Translations under genes and position numbers: made by a program
Part shown: piece by piece, positions 1 through 10,766 of the stretch
Layout: every line of letters begins with the position of its first letter
Position numbering within the stretch: the stretch's first letter is position 1
The notes under the pieces: model-generated
Told to the model about the DNA's origin: nothing
What the model saw: only the letters and a program-made list of their open reading frames with translations
The model's database searches: none
From: Conidiobolus incongruus B7586
Taxonomy: Eukaryota; Entomophthoromycota; Entomophthoromycetes; Entomophthorales; Conidiobolaceae
Direction of reading: 5' to 3'
NCBI GenBank assembly: GCA_000697335.1
Contig: JNEM01016183.1
Coordinates: forward strand, 1 to 17,169
Length of the DNA stretch: 17,169 nt

Positions 1-340
1 TTGAAATATTTTAAATAATTGATATATTATTAAATTTTATTAGAATTTTAAATTAAATAAAAGATAATTTAATTAACTATAATATGTTAAAGATTTATTA
101 TAGAGAATTTTAAGATATTATTTGAAATTATTAAAAACTAGTTCTCAAAATTTTTGTATTTGATTTTATATAATTTATTTGATATTAAATTTAATAAATA
201 AACTATAAAAATCTATTTAATTGGATTAATATATTATTTAAACTGATAAACATATATTTTTTCTATTTCCTGAGAATTTTATTGTTCTCTATATTTTATT
301 TTAAAATTAAGGCTATATTTATAAATATATTTTATTTTAA
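1..340. other. AT-rich DNA with no recognisable gene
   Basis: No gene or transposon end is recognised here. The base composition is extreme (only 7 G or C in bases 61-120), like the decayed transposons to its right, so it may be further decayed repeat DNA, but no homology is visible by eye. Confidence 0.6.
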
Positions 341-1645
341 TATTATCTTAAATTTGAAATATTGGGAAATTTTTTAATTTCTAATTTTTTAAATATATTA
401 TTAGTTTAAAACAAATAAATATATATAAAGTTAAAAGGAAATTATATATTTTTAATATATTTAATAATTTTTTTGATTAAAAAATTAATTTTTTAAAATT
501 AGGTTATTTAATTTAACTTTGTTTAAACTAAATAATAATAATCAAATGTTTTTTATTTTAATATTAATATAACTTAAACATAAGCTTTTTAAAATTATTT
601 AAAATTTACAAGTAGTTTTAGTAATGAAATATTATTTAAATCAACAATTTATTGTTAGGTAAATTATTTTAAGGTTAAGAAAGAAATTATCTAAAGTTTA
701 TTAAAATTTAAAAATTTAACTTTAACTATCATTCTTTTAATTATTAATAGAGTGAAAAAATATATTGAAAAGCATCTTTTTATTTTAATTAAAAAATTAT
801 CTAAGTATTTTAATATTAGTTTTATAAGTATTTTATATATATATTAAAATTTTAACTCAAATTATTAAATAAAAATATAAAAAGGGTATCTTATAATTTA
901 ACTAAAGTTTAAAAAAAATTAGAGTAGCTATTATTAAATAAAGCTTATTAATATATTACTAGAAGCTTAAATTTTTATAACAAATAATTATAATTGATAA
1001 ATCTTAAATTTTTATATATAATTATTAATCAAAATATAAATCAAAATGTTAGATTAAATTAAATCAACCCCTTTTACAAATCCTTTTAAATAAATATTCT
1101 GTTAATAAGCAAATATTAATTATTATAATAAATTATATTAATATATGTTATTTTTATTTAGTTCTTAAAAAATTGAATTAATAATAAATTTTATATTTTT
1201 TTTAAATAAAAGTATTTTTAATTAGTGTTTTTAATATAATTTGACAAAACTTATTATTTTCCATGATAATTATAAAATATATAAATTTAAAGCTATAAAA
1301 AACTTTCTAATTAGAAATAACTAAAAAAAATTACTATATCTAGTATATTCTTTAGATTATAACTTATGAGATTATAATTACTTTAATCAATTAAAAAAGT
1401 AGCTTATATAAAAGAAAATTTCTACAAAAAAATATAATTAATTTATAAAATATCAAATTGTAGTTTTTATTAAAAAGAACTATTTTTTAAATATTAAAAA
1501 TTTATTAAGAATATAATAAAAAGTTATTAATAATAAAAGAAATTATTAAATTTATATTATATATATTTTTTGAAAAATTATATAATAAAATATTTATATA
1601 TTTTTAACTGTAAATAATTCCTATTATTAAAAATATAGAGTAATA
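341..1645 (+). mobile_element. Decayed mariner-like DNA transposon, family A copy 1
   Basis: This is a DD34D mariner relic, recognised because it aligns almost end to end with the reverse complement of the better copy at 14163-15478. Both begin with a TATTA..T start followed by a GGGAAA-T(6) block, and both end with an ATTATTAAAAAT..AGAGTAATA block. The length of 1305 bp is normal for mariner. The transposase relic runs from about 519, where the start codon has become TTG, to a stop near 1514. Small indels and many stops leave no usable frame. Compared with copy 2, most differences are C-to-T or G-to-A in this copy. In 655-840, for example, nearly all the C and G bases that separate the copies are missing here. 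The imperfect terminal inverted repeats extend about 55 bp. It is non-autonomous and old. Confidence 0.8.
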
Positions 1646-2520
1646 CTATTTAATATAAAATCTAATATATTTATATTGACTCATTTACTTACAAAAGTTT
1701 AATTAAATTTTGTTTATATTTATATCATTTTATTATATTTTTAATATTATACTAAAGGCCATAATATTTTTATATTAAGATTTTTTATAATTTATTTATA
1801 TTATTATATATTATATTAATAAAAGTTTATATATTAATCTTATCTTAAATATATAAATAAAGAAAATACTTAATTTTAATTCAAATCTATTAGTGTTTAG
1901 AAATTAAAATAGCTTGATAGTTCATTTTTAATATATATATATATTAAAATATAAAATAAAAAAAGACCAATTTAAACTGAATATTTAAATTTGAAATTTT
2001 GTAATATATTGATTATTTTCCTAATTACATTTGCATCCAAATAAGGAAGTAGAGAATCAAAATAACTAATTATAATATGTTAATATGATCATATTTCATA
2101 AATATCATTATACTATGTTAACCAATTATTTATAATATTATAATATAAAATCCTCTAATCTAAAATCTTTATCAAATTGAATTTTGACTTCTAAAATATA
2201 ATCAAAGTTATTAAATGTTAATAAATATTATTTTATTATATTATATAGGTAGTTTAAATTTTTTAGGAATTTTTTTTACTTAATTACTCTAATAATTCAA
2301 GGTAATTAAATAATTAAGTAATGAGATTACTGATAAGTTATTAATGCTCATTAATATATCTTAATAAAAATATTTAAGAAAAGGTTAGCTAATGTTATAT
2401 CTAATTAGAATTATAGCAAACTTATAATTTAAACCTTATTAAACTATATAAATTATTTATAAATTAGTGATATAGATATAAGATAAATAATGATATAATT
2501 TTCAAAACTATAATAATATA
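1646..2520. other. AT-rich intergenic DNA, nothing recognised
   Basis: This stretch between two transposons has stops in all frames. No transposase motif, tRNA or repeat pair could be identified. Base composition is intermediate around 2030-2180 and otherwise as AT-rich as the neighbours. Confidence 0.6.
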
Positions 2521-2745
2521 CACTAACTTGCAAAAGTGAGTCATAAAATCAAAAACACCTATATTTTTACTAATAACTTAATTAATATTTAATGAAATAA
2601 ACCTAAATTAAATAATTAAAATCTATTATATTTATTAGTTATATATTTCATTAAATGATGATATTTAGCTATTAATTGGTTAAAATATAAACCCTTAAAT
2701 TTTACCTAAGGTGAGTCATAAATTTGTGGGTTTTTGGTGATAAAA
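2521..2745 (+). repeat. Left terminal inverted repeat of the Tc1-like element (IR/DR type)
   Basis: The outer direct repeat covers 2521-2550 and contains GTGAGTCATAAAATC. The inner direct repeat covers about 2706-2737 and contains GGTGAGTCATAAATTTGTGG. The shared GTGAGTCATAAA core is probably the transposase binding site, as in Sleeping Beauty-type IR/DR ends; that role is inferred from the family. The sequence between the two cores is only loosely conserved with the right end. Confidence 0.8.
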
Positions 2746-2750
2746 AAAAA

Positions 2751-3767
2751 TTAAAATTTAGTGTATCTACCTTTAGCTTTTCTAACTTTTTTAAGTTTGT
2801 AGGGTATAGAATCAACTAACTTCTTACACTAAGAAGGGTTAATCTTGTTTTATACTTCTTGAATATATTCCTAAAGTTGATCTAAATTTTTTGCTGGGGG
2901 GAAAGCTTTAATAACATTTTTTAACTAATCCCAAAGGTGTTCAATTAGATTAAGGTTAGGAGATTGAGGAAGCCACTTCATAACTGTTATCTTGTTATTT
3001 TTAAGCTATTTGGTAGTAGAAGCTATAGTATAGCAAGAGGCATTATCTTACTGGAAAATAACATCAGATTTGTTTAACCTATACTATTCAATGGTTTTTT
3101 TCAATTTATTGTTCAGAATACTTTAGTATATTTTAGCATTAATTCCCCTATTAACTTTATAAAGATACCCTACACCTGAAGACAACATACATCCCCAAAT
3201 AATAATTAACCCACCACTATACTTTTGGGTAGAATTAACATGATGGTTATAAAATAGTTCTATATCTTTTCTGAAGCATCTAGCTTTTTTATCAAATCTA
3301 CTAAGGTATATTTTTGTTTCATCAGACTAAATAACCTTACTCTAATTAGTTTCAATTCAACATTAGTAGTGACATTCAAACTCTTGTTTAGCTTTACAGT
3401 GGGATTTCTTTAGTTGGGGGTGTTTTTTCTTGAGGTGTGAGTGGTATCCATGCTAATGTAAAGCACATATAATAGTATCAGTGTTAACCAATATTCCTGT
3501 ATAGTTTTACAGTTCCTGCTATATTTCTACAATAGTACCACACTTACCTGTATTAACCAACCTACAAATATACTTCTCATCATATTCATCTATGATTTTA
3601 GTATGCTTAAGTTTAGGTTTAAATGTTTCTTTATTGCTATTCTTAACAGCCCTAGCTATAGTAAACTAGCTAACACCAGTAATTCTAGCAATATCACAAG
3701 TTGATTTACCTTCTTTATAAAGTTGATTGATACACAAGTGGATTTTTTTAGAGAGGGATTTAAGTAT
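2751..3767 (-). pseudogene. Tc1-family transposase, one open-length frame with 16 internal stops
   Basis: This is the relic of a DD34E transposase that would cut and paste the surrounding element at TA sites. Read from 3767 down to the stop at 2753-2751 it gives 338 codons in a single frame, the usual Tc1 length, with no net frameshift. The start codon has become ATA (the other copy keeps ATG). An N-terminal helix-turn-helix region is followed by the catalytic motifs SDE (D149), QDNA (D241) and NLIEHLW (E276), with 34 residues between the last two acids. Sixteen internal stops lie at residues 34, 83, 87, 105, 135, 137, 142, 147, 215, 228, 240, 254, 281, 299, 306 and 313. They fall where Gln or Trp is expected, for example VI-stop-SDE for VIWSDE and FQ-stop-DNA for FQQDNA. 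That pattern points to C-to-T or G-to-A mutation rather than random decay. Confidence 0.92.
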
Positions 3768-3867
3768 AATGATACTAATAAAAAGAATTTAGTATATCTG
3801 TAAAATATTATATAAAATAATAGCAAAGAGAGAAAAAAGATATGGTTATATATTGTTAAATATATCT

Positions 3868-4093
3868 GCTTATCTCAAAAACCCATAAATTTATAACTCA
3901 CCTTGGTTAAATAATAAGGGTTAATACTTTTGCTAATAGTTTACTAAATATATCTAAATATATTTATCTATTATTAAATAATATACCTTAATTATATATT
4001 ATAGTTTCAAGTAATCTAATATATACAATTGTTTTAGTTATTAATTAAAATATATATATTTTTGATTTTATGACTCACTTTTGCAGGTCAGTG
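3868..4093 (-). repeat. Right terminal inverted repeat of the Tc1-like element (IR/DR type)
   Basis: Read on the minus strand, the outer repeat (4093-4064) has GTGAGTCATAAAATC and the inner repeat (about 3912-3873) has AAGGTGAGTTATAAATTTAT. They match the left end in order, orientation and spacing. The inner core differs from the left one by C-to-T and G-to-A changes. Confidence 0.8.
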
Positions 4094-4222
4094 TATTATT
4101 ATTTATAATTGATAAAATAATATTTATTTTATATTTGTAGAATTTAGTTAAAAAGATATTAATATTAATATTAGTTTTGATTTTTATTTTTATTCATTTT
4201 TTTATTAAAATATATAAATATT

Positions 4223-5283
4223 TTAATCTTTATATATATAACAATCTTTATATTTTTGGATAAGTTCCACCTTGTAATTTAGTTATATATCCCTTTTTTA
4301 TAGAAATTTTTTCTATTATTTTAATAAATTTTAAAAATTCAGTTTCTATTTGTTTAGGTTTTTAAAAAACTTTATTTTTTAAAAACCTTTTAAATTATTT
4401 AAAAAAATACAAATCATTAGATATAAGATTAAGAGAATATATTAAATATGGTAATAATTTAAATTAATTACAATTAAAAATATATAAGGTTTCAATTGTT
4501 ATATATGGTTTTATATTATCATGATAATAATATACTAGCATAAAATTTTGTATATTATCTAAGTCATTACTTAAAAAATACTCTAGTCTTTGTTTTTTTA
4601 ATATTTTAAATAACTTTTAAATTTTTTCAAAATAATATTCTCTATTTATCTTTTGTTTTTTTAAATTCATAATATGTTATACCTTTCTAATCTATTATAT
4701 AGTTAATATTATTTGTTTTCTATATATATTTATTTTTGTTTGACTTTAAGCTTTTGTTTTTTTTAGTTATTTAATAATATTCACAGACTATATTATCAAA
4801 TATTATCCATGTTTCATTAATAATAATAAAGTTCTTTAAGAAATCTAAGTTTTTTTTGTAAATTTTATAAATAAGAAATATATGCTAACTTATTTAACTT
4901 ATCAAATATTATTAATTCATAGGGTATTTAATTTAATACTTTATAAACTTTATTAATTTTTTTTAATTGGTTTGATAATTGACTAAGACTTATTTTAATA
5001 TCTTTGAAAATTTCTTTAAATTATAATTAGTATGAGTTTCCATAATATTTAATATTTTTTTATTAGATATTTTTATTTTTCTACCTGTATGTGGTTTATC
5101 TTTTATATAACAATTATTATTTTAAAAATATACAAATTATTTTTAACAATATCTAAAATTAATAGTACCTTCATTATATACTTGGTTAATAATTCTACAT
5201 GACTCAGATAGTTTATATGCTTGATTAAAATAAAATAATATAATATTACTTAAGAAATTATTATTAGGCTTTGGTGGTATCAT
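4223..5283 (-). pseudogene. Mariner-family transposase relic, family B
   Basis: This is a second, distinct mariner, closer to the Mos/SETMAR type. From the ATG at 5283-5281 the N-terminal part reads NEGTINFRYC, then KDKPHTGRK, matching the helix-turn-helix and the EDEPRSGRP segment of the family. The first catalytic site reads INETW (about residue 156-159), so the expected Asp is Asn, a G-to-A change. Further on come YYYHDN and YSLNLISNDLYFF, with 34 residues between the second and third acids (DD34D). The C-terminal part reads YKVELIQKYKDCYIY. Many in-frame stops and at least two frameshifts (one between 4809 and 4523, one between 4415 and 4225) show it is dead. The length of about 353 codons suits a full transposase. 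The terminal repeats of the element could not be placed. Confidence 0.8.
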
Positions 5284-6150
5284 TGTAAAAAATTTATATT
5301 CAAAAAGTAAAATTAGATTCCATATTGAATTTATATTAATTTTAGAAATTTTAACTACCTTTCAAAGTTGATTTTATATTAACTCTACTGAATTATGAAT
5401 ATAATTAGGAAAATAGTCAATATTTCAAAAAATCATCATAAAGTATTATTTTATAATTAAATCATTGTTTTATTGTTATACTTTGATAATTTGTTTTAGT
5501 TACTAATAATGAGCTCTATTTGGTAAAAAATTATCCAAAATTTAATTATAATAAATAATTAAATAAACAGTAAATCCTTATGTTATAAAATAAAACAATA
5601 TTGAAGCTACTATATTAATAGAATTTCAAAAGATATTTTGAAATAATATCAGTGATATTTTTCATTTATTTATATTAAAAAGTATCTTAACAATAATTTA
5701 ATACAACTGAGCATATATGATATATTATCTTTATAATCTAAATATTATTTAAAAAAATTAGTTTCAATCATATTATATAATAAAATAGATATTTTCTATG
5801 ATTTTAATATATTATATGAGATATTAAAGTTAATTTTTTATCTATATTATTATCTGAATTAATAATATTTGAGTTTATTATTTTGGTTAATTGATTTTGA
5901 ATTTTCTCTTTCAAAAGCAAATAAATATTACATTAGTTCTAGTGAGTCAATAATATGTATCATAAAGTTATTAGTTTTTTGATATTATATATTGATATTT
6001 TTTCAAGTTCGTGTAATATATCAAACTTTAATAATGAATCAACTCATTGATTATACAATACATTTTATCTTAAATGTATATATGTTCAATTTAATTCAAT
6101 CAATCAATTAGGCTTATATATTTTTACAAAGTATAAGTTTGTTGAGTATA
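5284..6150. other. AT-rich DNA between transposon block and gene island, nothing recognised
   Basis: No coding region or RNA gene was found. It may contain the 5' end of the family B mariner just to the left, but no inverted repeat to its other side could be identified. Composition is still very AT-rich. Confidence 0.6.
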
Positions 6151-7179
6151 TTTGTAATTGTGAAAATTTAGGGAAAATTCAAAAAATACAGTATAATTTG
6201 AATTGAAAAAATTCCATGAGAACCTCAAAAATAAAATTAGACTCCTTGGAAAACCAGGAGAGCATAGGACCTTTTAACGTTTGGAAATATCATATATCTA
6301 TTCAAAAAAAAAACATTAAATTATTGTTAAAGCCTTATTATGAAATAATATTTCTTTTCATTAAAAATGCAATTAGAATAATTTTTAAATAACATATATC
6401 CGAACTTAACAGGATTTAGCCGAATTCCAAGAAAAGGTGGTCAGATTTTATTAAGCGATAATAGAGACATAAAATAATCTTAATCACTACCAAAAGTTGA
6501 AAAATATCAATTTCATTTTAATATCCACAAAATTTAATTTAAGAATATTACTTCAATCCTAGTTATTTGAAAAATCACAAAATTACTAGGTATTTGAAAA
6601 TACCATTCAATTAATCATTTCAAACAATCTGATAAACAATAATAATAATTTAAAGTGACATATCATTAATTATACTATAATTTAGTTTTACCAAAAATTA
6701 TTATCAGGTATTTATTACTATTATGCTTATATCAACATTTTGATTTTTCAGTTTGAGAATAGATTCAATATGAATGGAGTTTTGAATATTATTAAATAAT
6801 ATATATATATATATATATATAAATCAATAGTCATTTTCATTGTATATAGCTTTGTAATAAATATGGTATGACTATAAGTTAGTTTATATTGTCCAGTAGA
6901 GATTCAGTGACTAATCCAAATCCTCCAATATTCATAATAATAATGAAAAAAATGTCGGCTATTGAGTAATATCCAGCAAATTCAGTTAAAAAATCTTAAC
7001 TCTCATAATCTCACAAATATTTTATAAAGAGAATTCCAGGTATGGTATTCATAATCATAATCATGAGTCATCTTGTGTGAAATATCTTCTAGTTATGATG
7101 ACAAAGTTAAAAATTAAACTGGATACCAATTAATCAATTAATATATTCAAGAATGGAAATTACCAAATATTAATTAAAA
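6151..7179. other. Upstream intergenic region of the plus-strand acyl-CoA synthetase gene
   Basis: This is non-coding DNA with noticeably more G and C than the transposon blocks, especially at 6215-6290 and 6400-6445, and it probably includes the promoter-proximal region. It holds an (AT)n microsatellite at 6799-6821 and one copy of an AATCCTCCAATA motif at 6919-6930 that recurs just before the gene. No open frame of note and no transposon were found. Confidence 0.6.
6799..6821. repeat. (AT)n microsatellite
   Basis: This is an uninterrupted run of about eleven AT units upstream of the acyl-CoA synthetase gene. It is probably neutral; length variation would be expected between strains. Confidence 0.9.
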
Positions 7180-7187
7180 TATAAATA
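7180..7187 (+). promoter_or_regulatory. Probable TATA box of the plus-strand acyl-CoA synthetase gene
   Basis: TATAAATA starts 68 bases before the ATG at 7248. The paralogue has TATATAAGG starting exactly 68 bases before its own ATG. The equal spacing in otherwise dissimilar upstream DNA supports a real core promoter, although TATA-like strings are common in AT-rich DNA. Confidence 0.45.
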
Positions 7188-7247
7188 CTTCACAGAATCC
7201 TCCAATAGCATAATAATTTTTGAGATTTTAAATTTTAAAATTTAACA

Positions 7248-9544
7248 ATGAATCGAGAATTTCCCAACCTAAAAAAAATATCAGATTCCAATGGTAATGA
7301 ATCAGCAATTTACAAAAATATTGAACCTTTCAAACGACTCCCAGACAATATCAAAACCTTGTATGATGTGCTTACGGACTCCATCCAAAGAATGCCGCAC
7401 CGTAAGAGTTTCGGTCAAAGGAAATTGATTAAAACTCATGTTAGAGAATCCGAAGTAGAAACGATTGTGAACGGAGTGAAAAGGATTGTCAAGAAACAAT
7501 GGGAATTTAAAGAGTTATCCAATTATGAGTTTATTACCTATGCTGAAATGGGTAAATTAATGAATTTGGCTGGTGCTGGATTAATTCATAGTGGGCTGAG
7601 GTCTGGAGAGAGAATTGGCATGTTTGCTCCTACAAGGTAATTTTTAATTCAAGGTTTTTTATTTTAGTTTAAATTGTATTTGTTTTTTAGTTTATATTGG
7701 AAAATTGTCGGATTCGGTAAAATCGAAATCTTATTCAACCAACCATTGGTCTAATATTTTACTCTAGGTTCATTAAGTCAATCTCTAACCATTGTAACCA
7801 TCTACAACACACTTGGCCCCGATGGATTAAAACACGCAATTGATGAAGGTTCAATCTCCCATCTATTCACATCCTTCGAACAATTACCAATTATTACCTC
7901 AGTCCTATCCCAACTGTCTACATTAACCACCTTAATTTTTGCTGAAACATTAAAACAAACAACCAAATCTCAGTTGTTGGAATTGAAGCCAAATATTAAA
8001 ATTTTATCGTATGATGAATTGATTCAACTGGGTATTGACAGGCCCTTGGATCCAAATCCTCCGAAACCAGAAGACGTCGCGTGTATTATGCATACTTCGG
8101 GTACGACAGGACCTCCCAAAGGTGTGGTTATGACTCATAAGAATTTTATATCTAATGGTAATAATCATTTAATTCAACTATTTGGTAAAATAATCTAAAA
8201 TTTACAATAATATAGTTAGCGCATACACTCAATCCATGTCTAAATGGTCATCCAAGGACGATTATGTACTCAACTACCTTCCATTCGCTCACATTCTGTC
8301 TATTGGCTTAGATATCCATGCAACCTATATTGGTGCCACACTCGCATACGGAACACCACGCACTCTGATGGATTCTATGGTAACGAATTGCAAAGGTGAT
8401 TTAACAGAATTCAAACCCACCATTTTGTATGGAGTTCCTCTAGTTTTCGAAACAATTAGAAAAGGTGTCATTGCAAAATTGGAGAGTTCAGGTAGTGTAA
8501 TACAGCTCGTTTTCAATTGGTCGTTGTGGATCAAAGATGCTTTACGTCACTACAACCTTCCAACGTTCTTCGTCGACCCCATCTTCTCAAAATGTCAAGA
8601 ATTGTTGGGTGGAAGGGTTAAACTCATTGTAGTGGGAGGCGCTCCACTTTCCCAAGCTACCTTTAACTTCGTCAGCAGTGTGCTGTGCCCCATCGCTCAG
8701 GGCTACGGTATGACGGAAGTGTTGGGCTACGGGTTCACAAGCGTCAAAACTACTCATGTTGGTGGTCAGGTGGGTTATCCTTCGACAGATATGGAGTTTA
8801 AATGTAAGTATTGATAATTTTTAACCAATTCAATTAACATAATAGAGGAAAAAATTTAGTGGTTGATATTCCAGATATGGGATACCTAAGCACTAATTCC
8901 AATCCTCAAGGAGAAATCTGGCTGAGGGGCAATCATGTGTCTAGTGGCTATTTCCAGCAACCTGATCGCACCGCCGAAGCCTTTACACCCGATGGCTGGT
9001 TACGTACAGGCGACATCGGTCAACTCAATCCCGATGGCACATTGTCAATCATCGACCGCAAGAAAAATCTTGTCAAACTACCCAACGGCGTGTATATTGC
9101 GCTTGAAAAATTGGAAAGTATTTACAAATGCAATAAAATTGTTGACAATGCTTGTATTGTGGTGGATCAGAGCAAACCAAAGCCTATCGTTGTCATAGTT
9201 CCCAATTTGGAAGCTATCCAAAGATTGGCTCAAACCCACAATATCCAAGGCTCTATTGGCTGTATTGCGGATGTTAACAAATCCGAAGTTTTGAAGCATC
9301 TGATCCTTGAAGATATCATTGCAACCGGCAAATCTGAAGGCTTAATGGGAACTGAACTAGTCAGCGGTTTGATTTTGGCTGAAGAGTTATGGACCCCTGA
9401 GGTAGTTAAATCCACTATTTTATCGAGTATTCATATTAATATAGAATTTAGAATAAGATGGTCAACCCCCTACAAAAATTACAAAGACGTAATATCGAAG
9501 CCAGGTATCAAGAAAAAATACATGAATTATTCACTAATATGTAA
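7248..9544 (+). CDS. Long-chain fatty acid-CoA ligase (fungal Faa-type), six exons, 675 aa
   Basis: The enzyme activates long-chain fatty acids with ATP and CoA (EC 6.2.1.3), feeding lipid synthesis and beta-oxidation. Exons: 7248-7636, 7691-7716, 7768-8157, 8216-8803, 8860-9401, 9452-9544. The sum is 2028 nt, a clean frame ending in TAA. Introns are 50-58 nt, all GT-AG. The ANL-superfamily motifs are in order: ATP-binding P-loop [10 protein letters not shown] (residues 248-257), AQGYGMTE (ending 436), GWLRTGD with D516, [13 protein letters not shown] (from D530), and the C-terminal QKLQRR whose K654 is the likely adenylation lysine. Length is normal for the family and the end (FTNM) lacks a peroxisomal SKL signal. 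No signal peptide or clear membrane segment is seen. The start is supported by the aligned paralogue, whose ATG lies at the same place. No in-frame stop or missing motif was found, so it should be functional. Fungal origin is inferred. Confidence 0.93.
7691..7716 (+). other. 26-nt micro-exon (exon 2) of the acyl-CoA synthetase gene
   Basis: It encodes the bridge reading [10 protein letters not shown] and is flanked by a 54-nt and a 51-nt intron. The paralogue has a micro-exon of exactly the same length and phase (12610-12585, S-VYWKSLAF-G). Skipping it would shift the frame, since 26 is not a multiple of three. Confidence 0.9.
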
Positions 9545-9584
9545 ATTATATATTTAATACATAACTATTGATTTAATATCAAGC

Positions 9585-9607
9585 TTTATGAAAATAAATT
9601 TCATAAA
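9585..9607 (+). terminator. Possible 3'-end signal: hairpin with AATAAA after the plus-strand gene
   Basis: About 40 bases after the stop codon, TTTATGAAA (9585-9593) and TTTCATAAA (9599-9607) form a perfect 9-bp inverted repeat. An AATAAA polyadenylation-type hexamer (9593-9598) fills the loop. In DNA this AT-rich either could be chance; together they are a reasonable candidate for the mRNA 3' end. Confidence 0.35.
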
Positions 9608-10750
9608 ATATTTTTATTGATTATTCTAATGAACAAGCTTAGAAAAAATTAGGTAATATAATATAATTTATAAATCTTGATATATTTTCAATTCAGTTGA
9701 TATCCATTAAAATAAAATCATTTTTAAATCAAATTGTAATTACAATAATATGTTGATAATTTAGTTTCATTATTATATGACTTATATTAAAAATTCAAGT
9801 TGATTGATTAAAACTATTTATAGAAATTCATAATATCATCCAACAATTTTATACTATTTTTTATGTGGGATAATTGGATATCTTCAATATTGGAATTGAT
9901 TGAACTTTCGCCTGATAATTACCTTTCATAATTTTGATTATCAACTTTAACAAGAATTAATTAGTTTAGTATTATGTGAAAATCGGAAATAATCAATAAA
10001 CATATAAGGAATTCATTCATGTAATGATATCTATTTAATCGATTTATTTACATATAATACACTTTTATTAATTGGATATATAACAAAAAGCATCTAATTG
10101 AATTTCAAGTGTTAATGGATCTAGAACTAGAATTTTTTTAATATATATTCAAACAGTAAATTTAATCTTGTACATATTACCAATCAAAAAATGATATTTA
10201 AAAACTTTGTCAATCATTGATGATCAATGAATGAAAGAAGGCTATAAAGCATATAATTTGATGAGTTTTGATTTTTAAACTTAACTAAGGTTATTTATAT
10301 AGTTGTGAGTTATAATAAGTTGATTGATAGTAAAGTATTTAAATAGATTCAGTAAATGTGATAATCTATCAAATAATATTGCCTTAATTATCCAATTGAG
10401 ATGGACGGGTACTTTTGAAATGCAACAATACCTTCAAAGATAATCAAATCTCGATTGATCATGTTTCTTAAGAAATTAACCTATATAATATTATTGAAAT
10501 ATCAACTATATTGCCTAAGGGGAGAGGTTGATTATTTAATCCAGCTTGGATTTCTAATAGCTAAAATAATAATCAATACCATGATTTTTTAGAATCATTA
10601 TTAATTGATATTCTAACATCGGAATTGGTGTATTTAAATAAAGTTAGAATTAACAATGGATTTCAACTAATTACATTGATAATATTTTAAGAATATTTTA
10701 ATAATATAGAAATTTGAATATGTCAAATTTCCAAACAATTAATATGGTTC

Positions 10751-10756
10751 TTTATT
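10751..10756 (-). terminator. Possible AATAAA polyadenylation signal of the minus-strand paralogue
   Basis: AATAAA on the minus strand begins 11 bases after the stop codon at 10769-10767. It is close to the stop and the hexamer is common in such DNA, so this is a weak call. Confidence 0.25.
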
Positions 10757-10766
10757 AATATAATTA

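Larger units (their letters stand above)
2521..4093 (-). mobile_element. Tc1-like transposon copy 1, both ends present, transposase disabled
   Basis: This is a 1573-bp Tc1/mariner superfamily element inserted at a TA that is duplicated on both sides (2519-2520 and 4094-4095). The left end begins CACTAACTTGCAAAAGTGAG. The right end, read inwards, begins CACTGACCTGCAAAAGTGAG, so within the first 30 bases the ends differ only by C/T and G/A changes. The terminal inverted repeats are about 225 bp long (2521-2745 and 3868-4093) and each carries two copies of a GTGAGTCATAAA core, an IR/DR arrangement. The only gene is the transposase on the minus strand. A second, far more mutated copy lies at 15540-17094. 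Confidence 0.92.
9545..10766. other. Spacer between the two convergent acyl-CoA synthetase genes
   Basis: This 1.2-kb AT-rich spacer holds the two 3' untranslated regions. Apart from the candidate 3'-end signals next to each stop codon, no gene, RNA gene or transposon was recognised. Confidence 0.65.

Noticed and set aside
1646-2520. A further Tc1 end suggested by a TTGACTCATTT string near 1676
   Set aside because: Only the short TGACTCA-like string matches; no partner end, TA-flanked boundary or transposase fragment is visible nearby.
2751-3767. A reassigned genetic code with TAA and TAG read as Gln, as in ciliates, to explain the many in-frame stops in transposases
   Set aside because: Several stops fall at Trp positions (for example VIWSDE and the mariner WVPHEL motif), which a Gln code does not explain. 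The intact host gene uses CAA/CAG for Gln, has no in-frame TAA or TAG, and ends with TAA where the protein family ends.
7302-7499. Antisense open frame within exon 1 of the plus-strand gene
   Set aside because: It is a shadow of the coding strand with no recognisable protein features.
8935-9299. Overlapping open frames inside exon 5 on both strands
   Set aside because: They overlap strongly conserved acyl-CoA synthetase coding sequence in other frames and show no family resemblance of their own.
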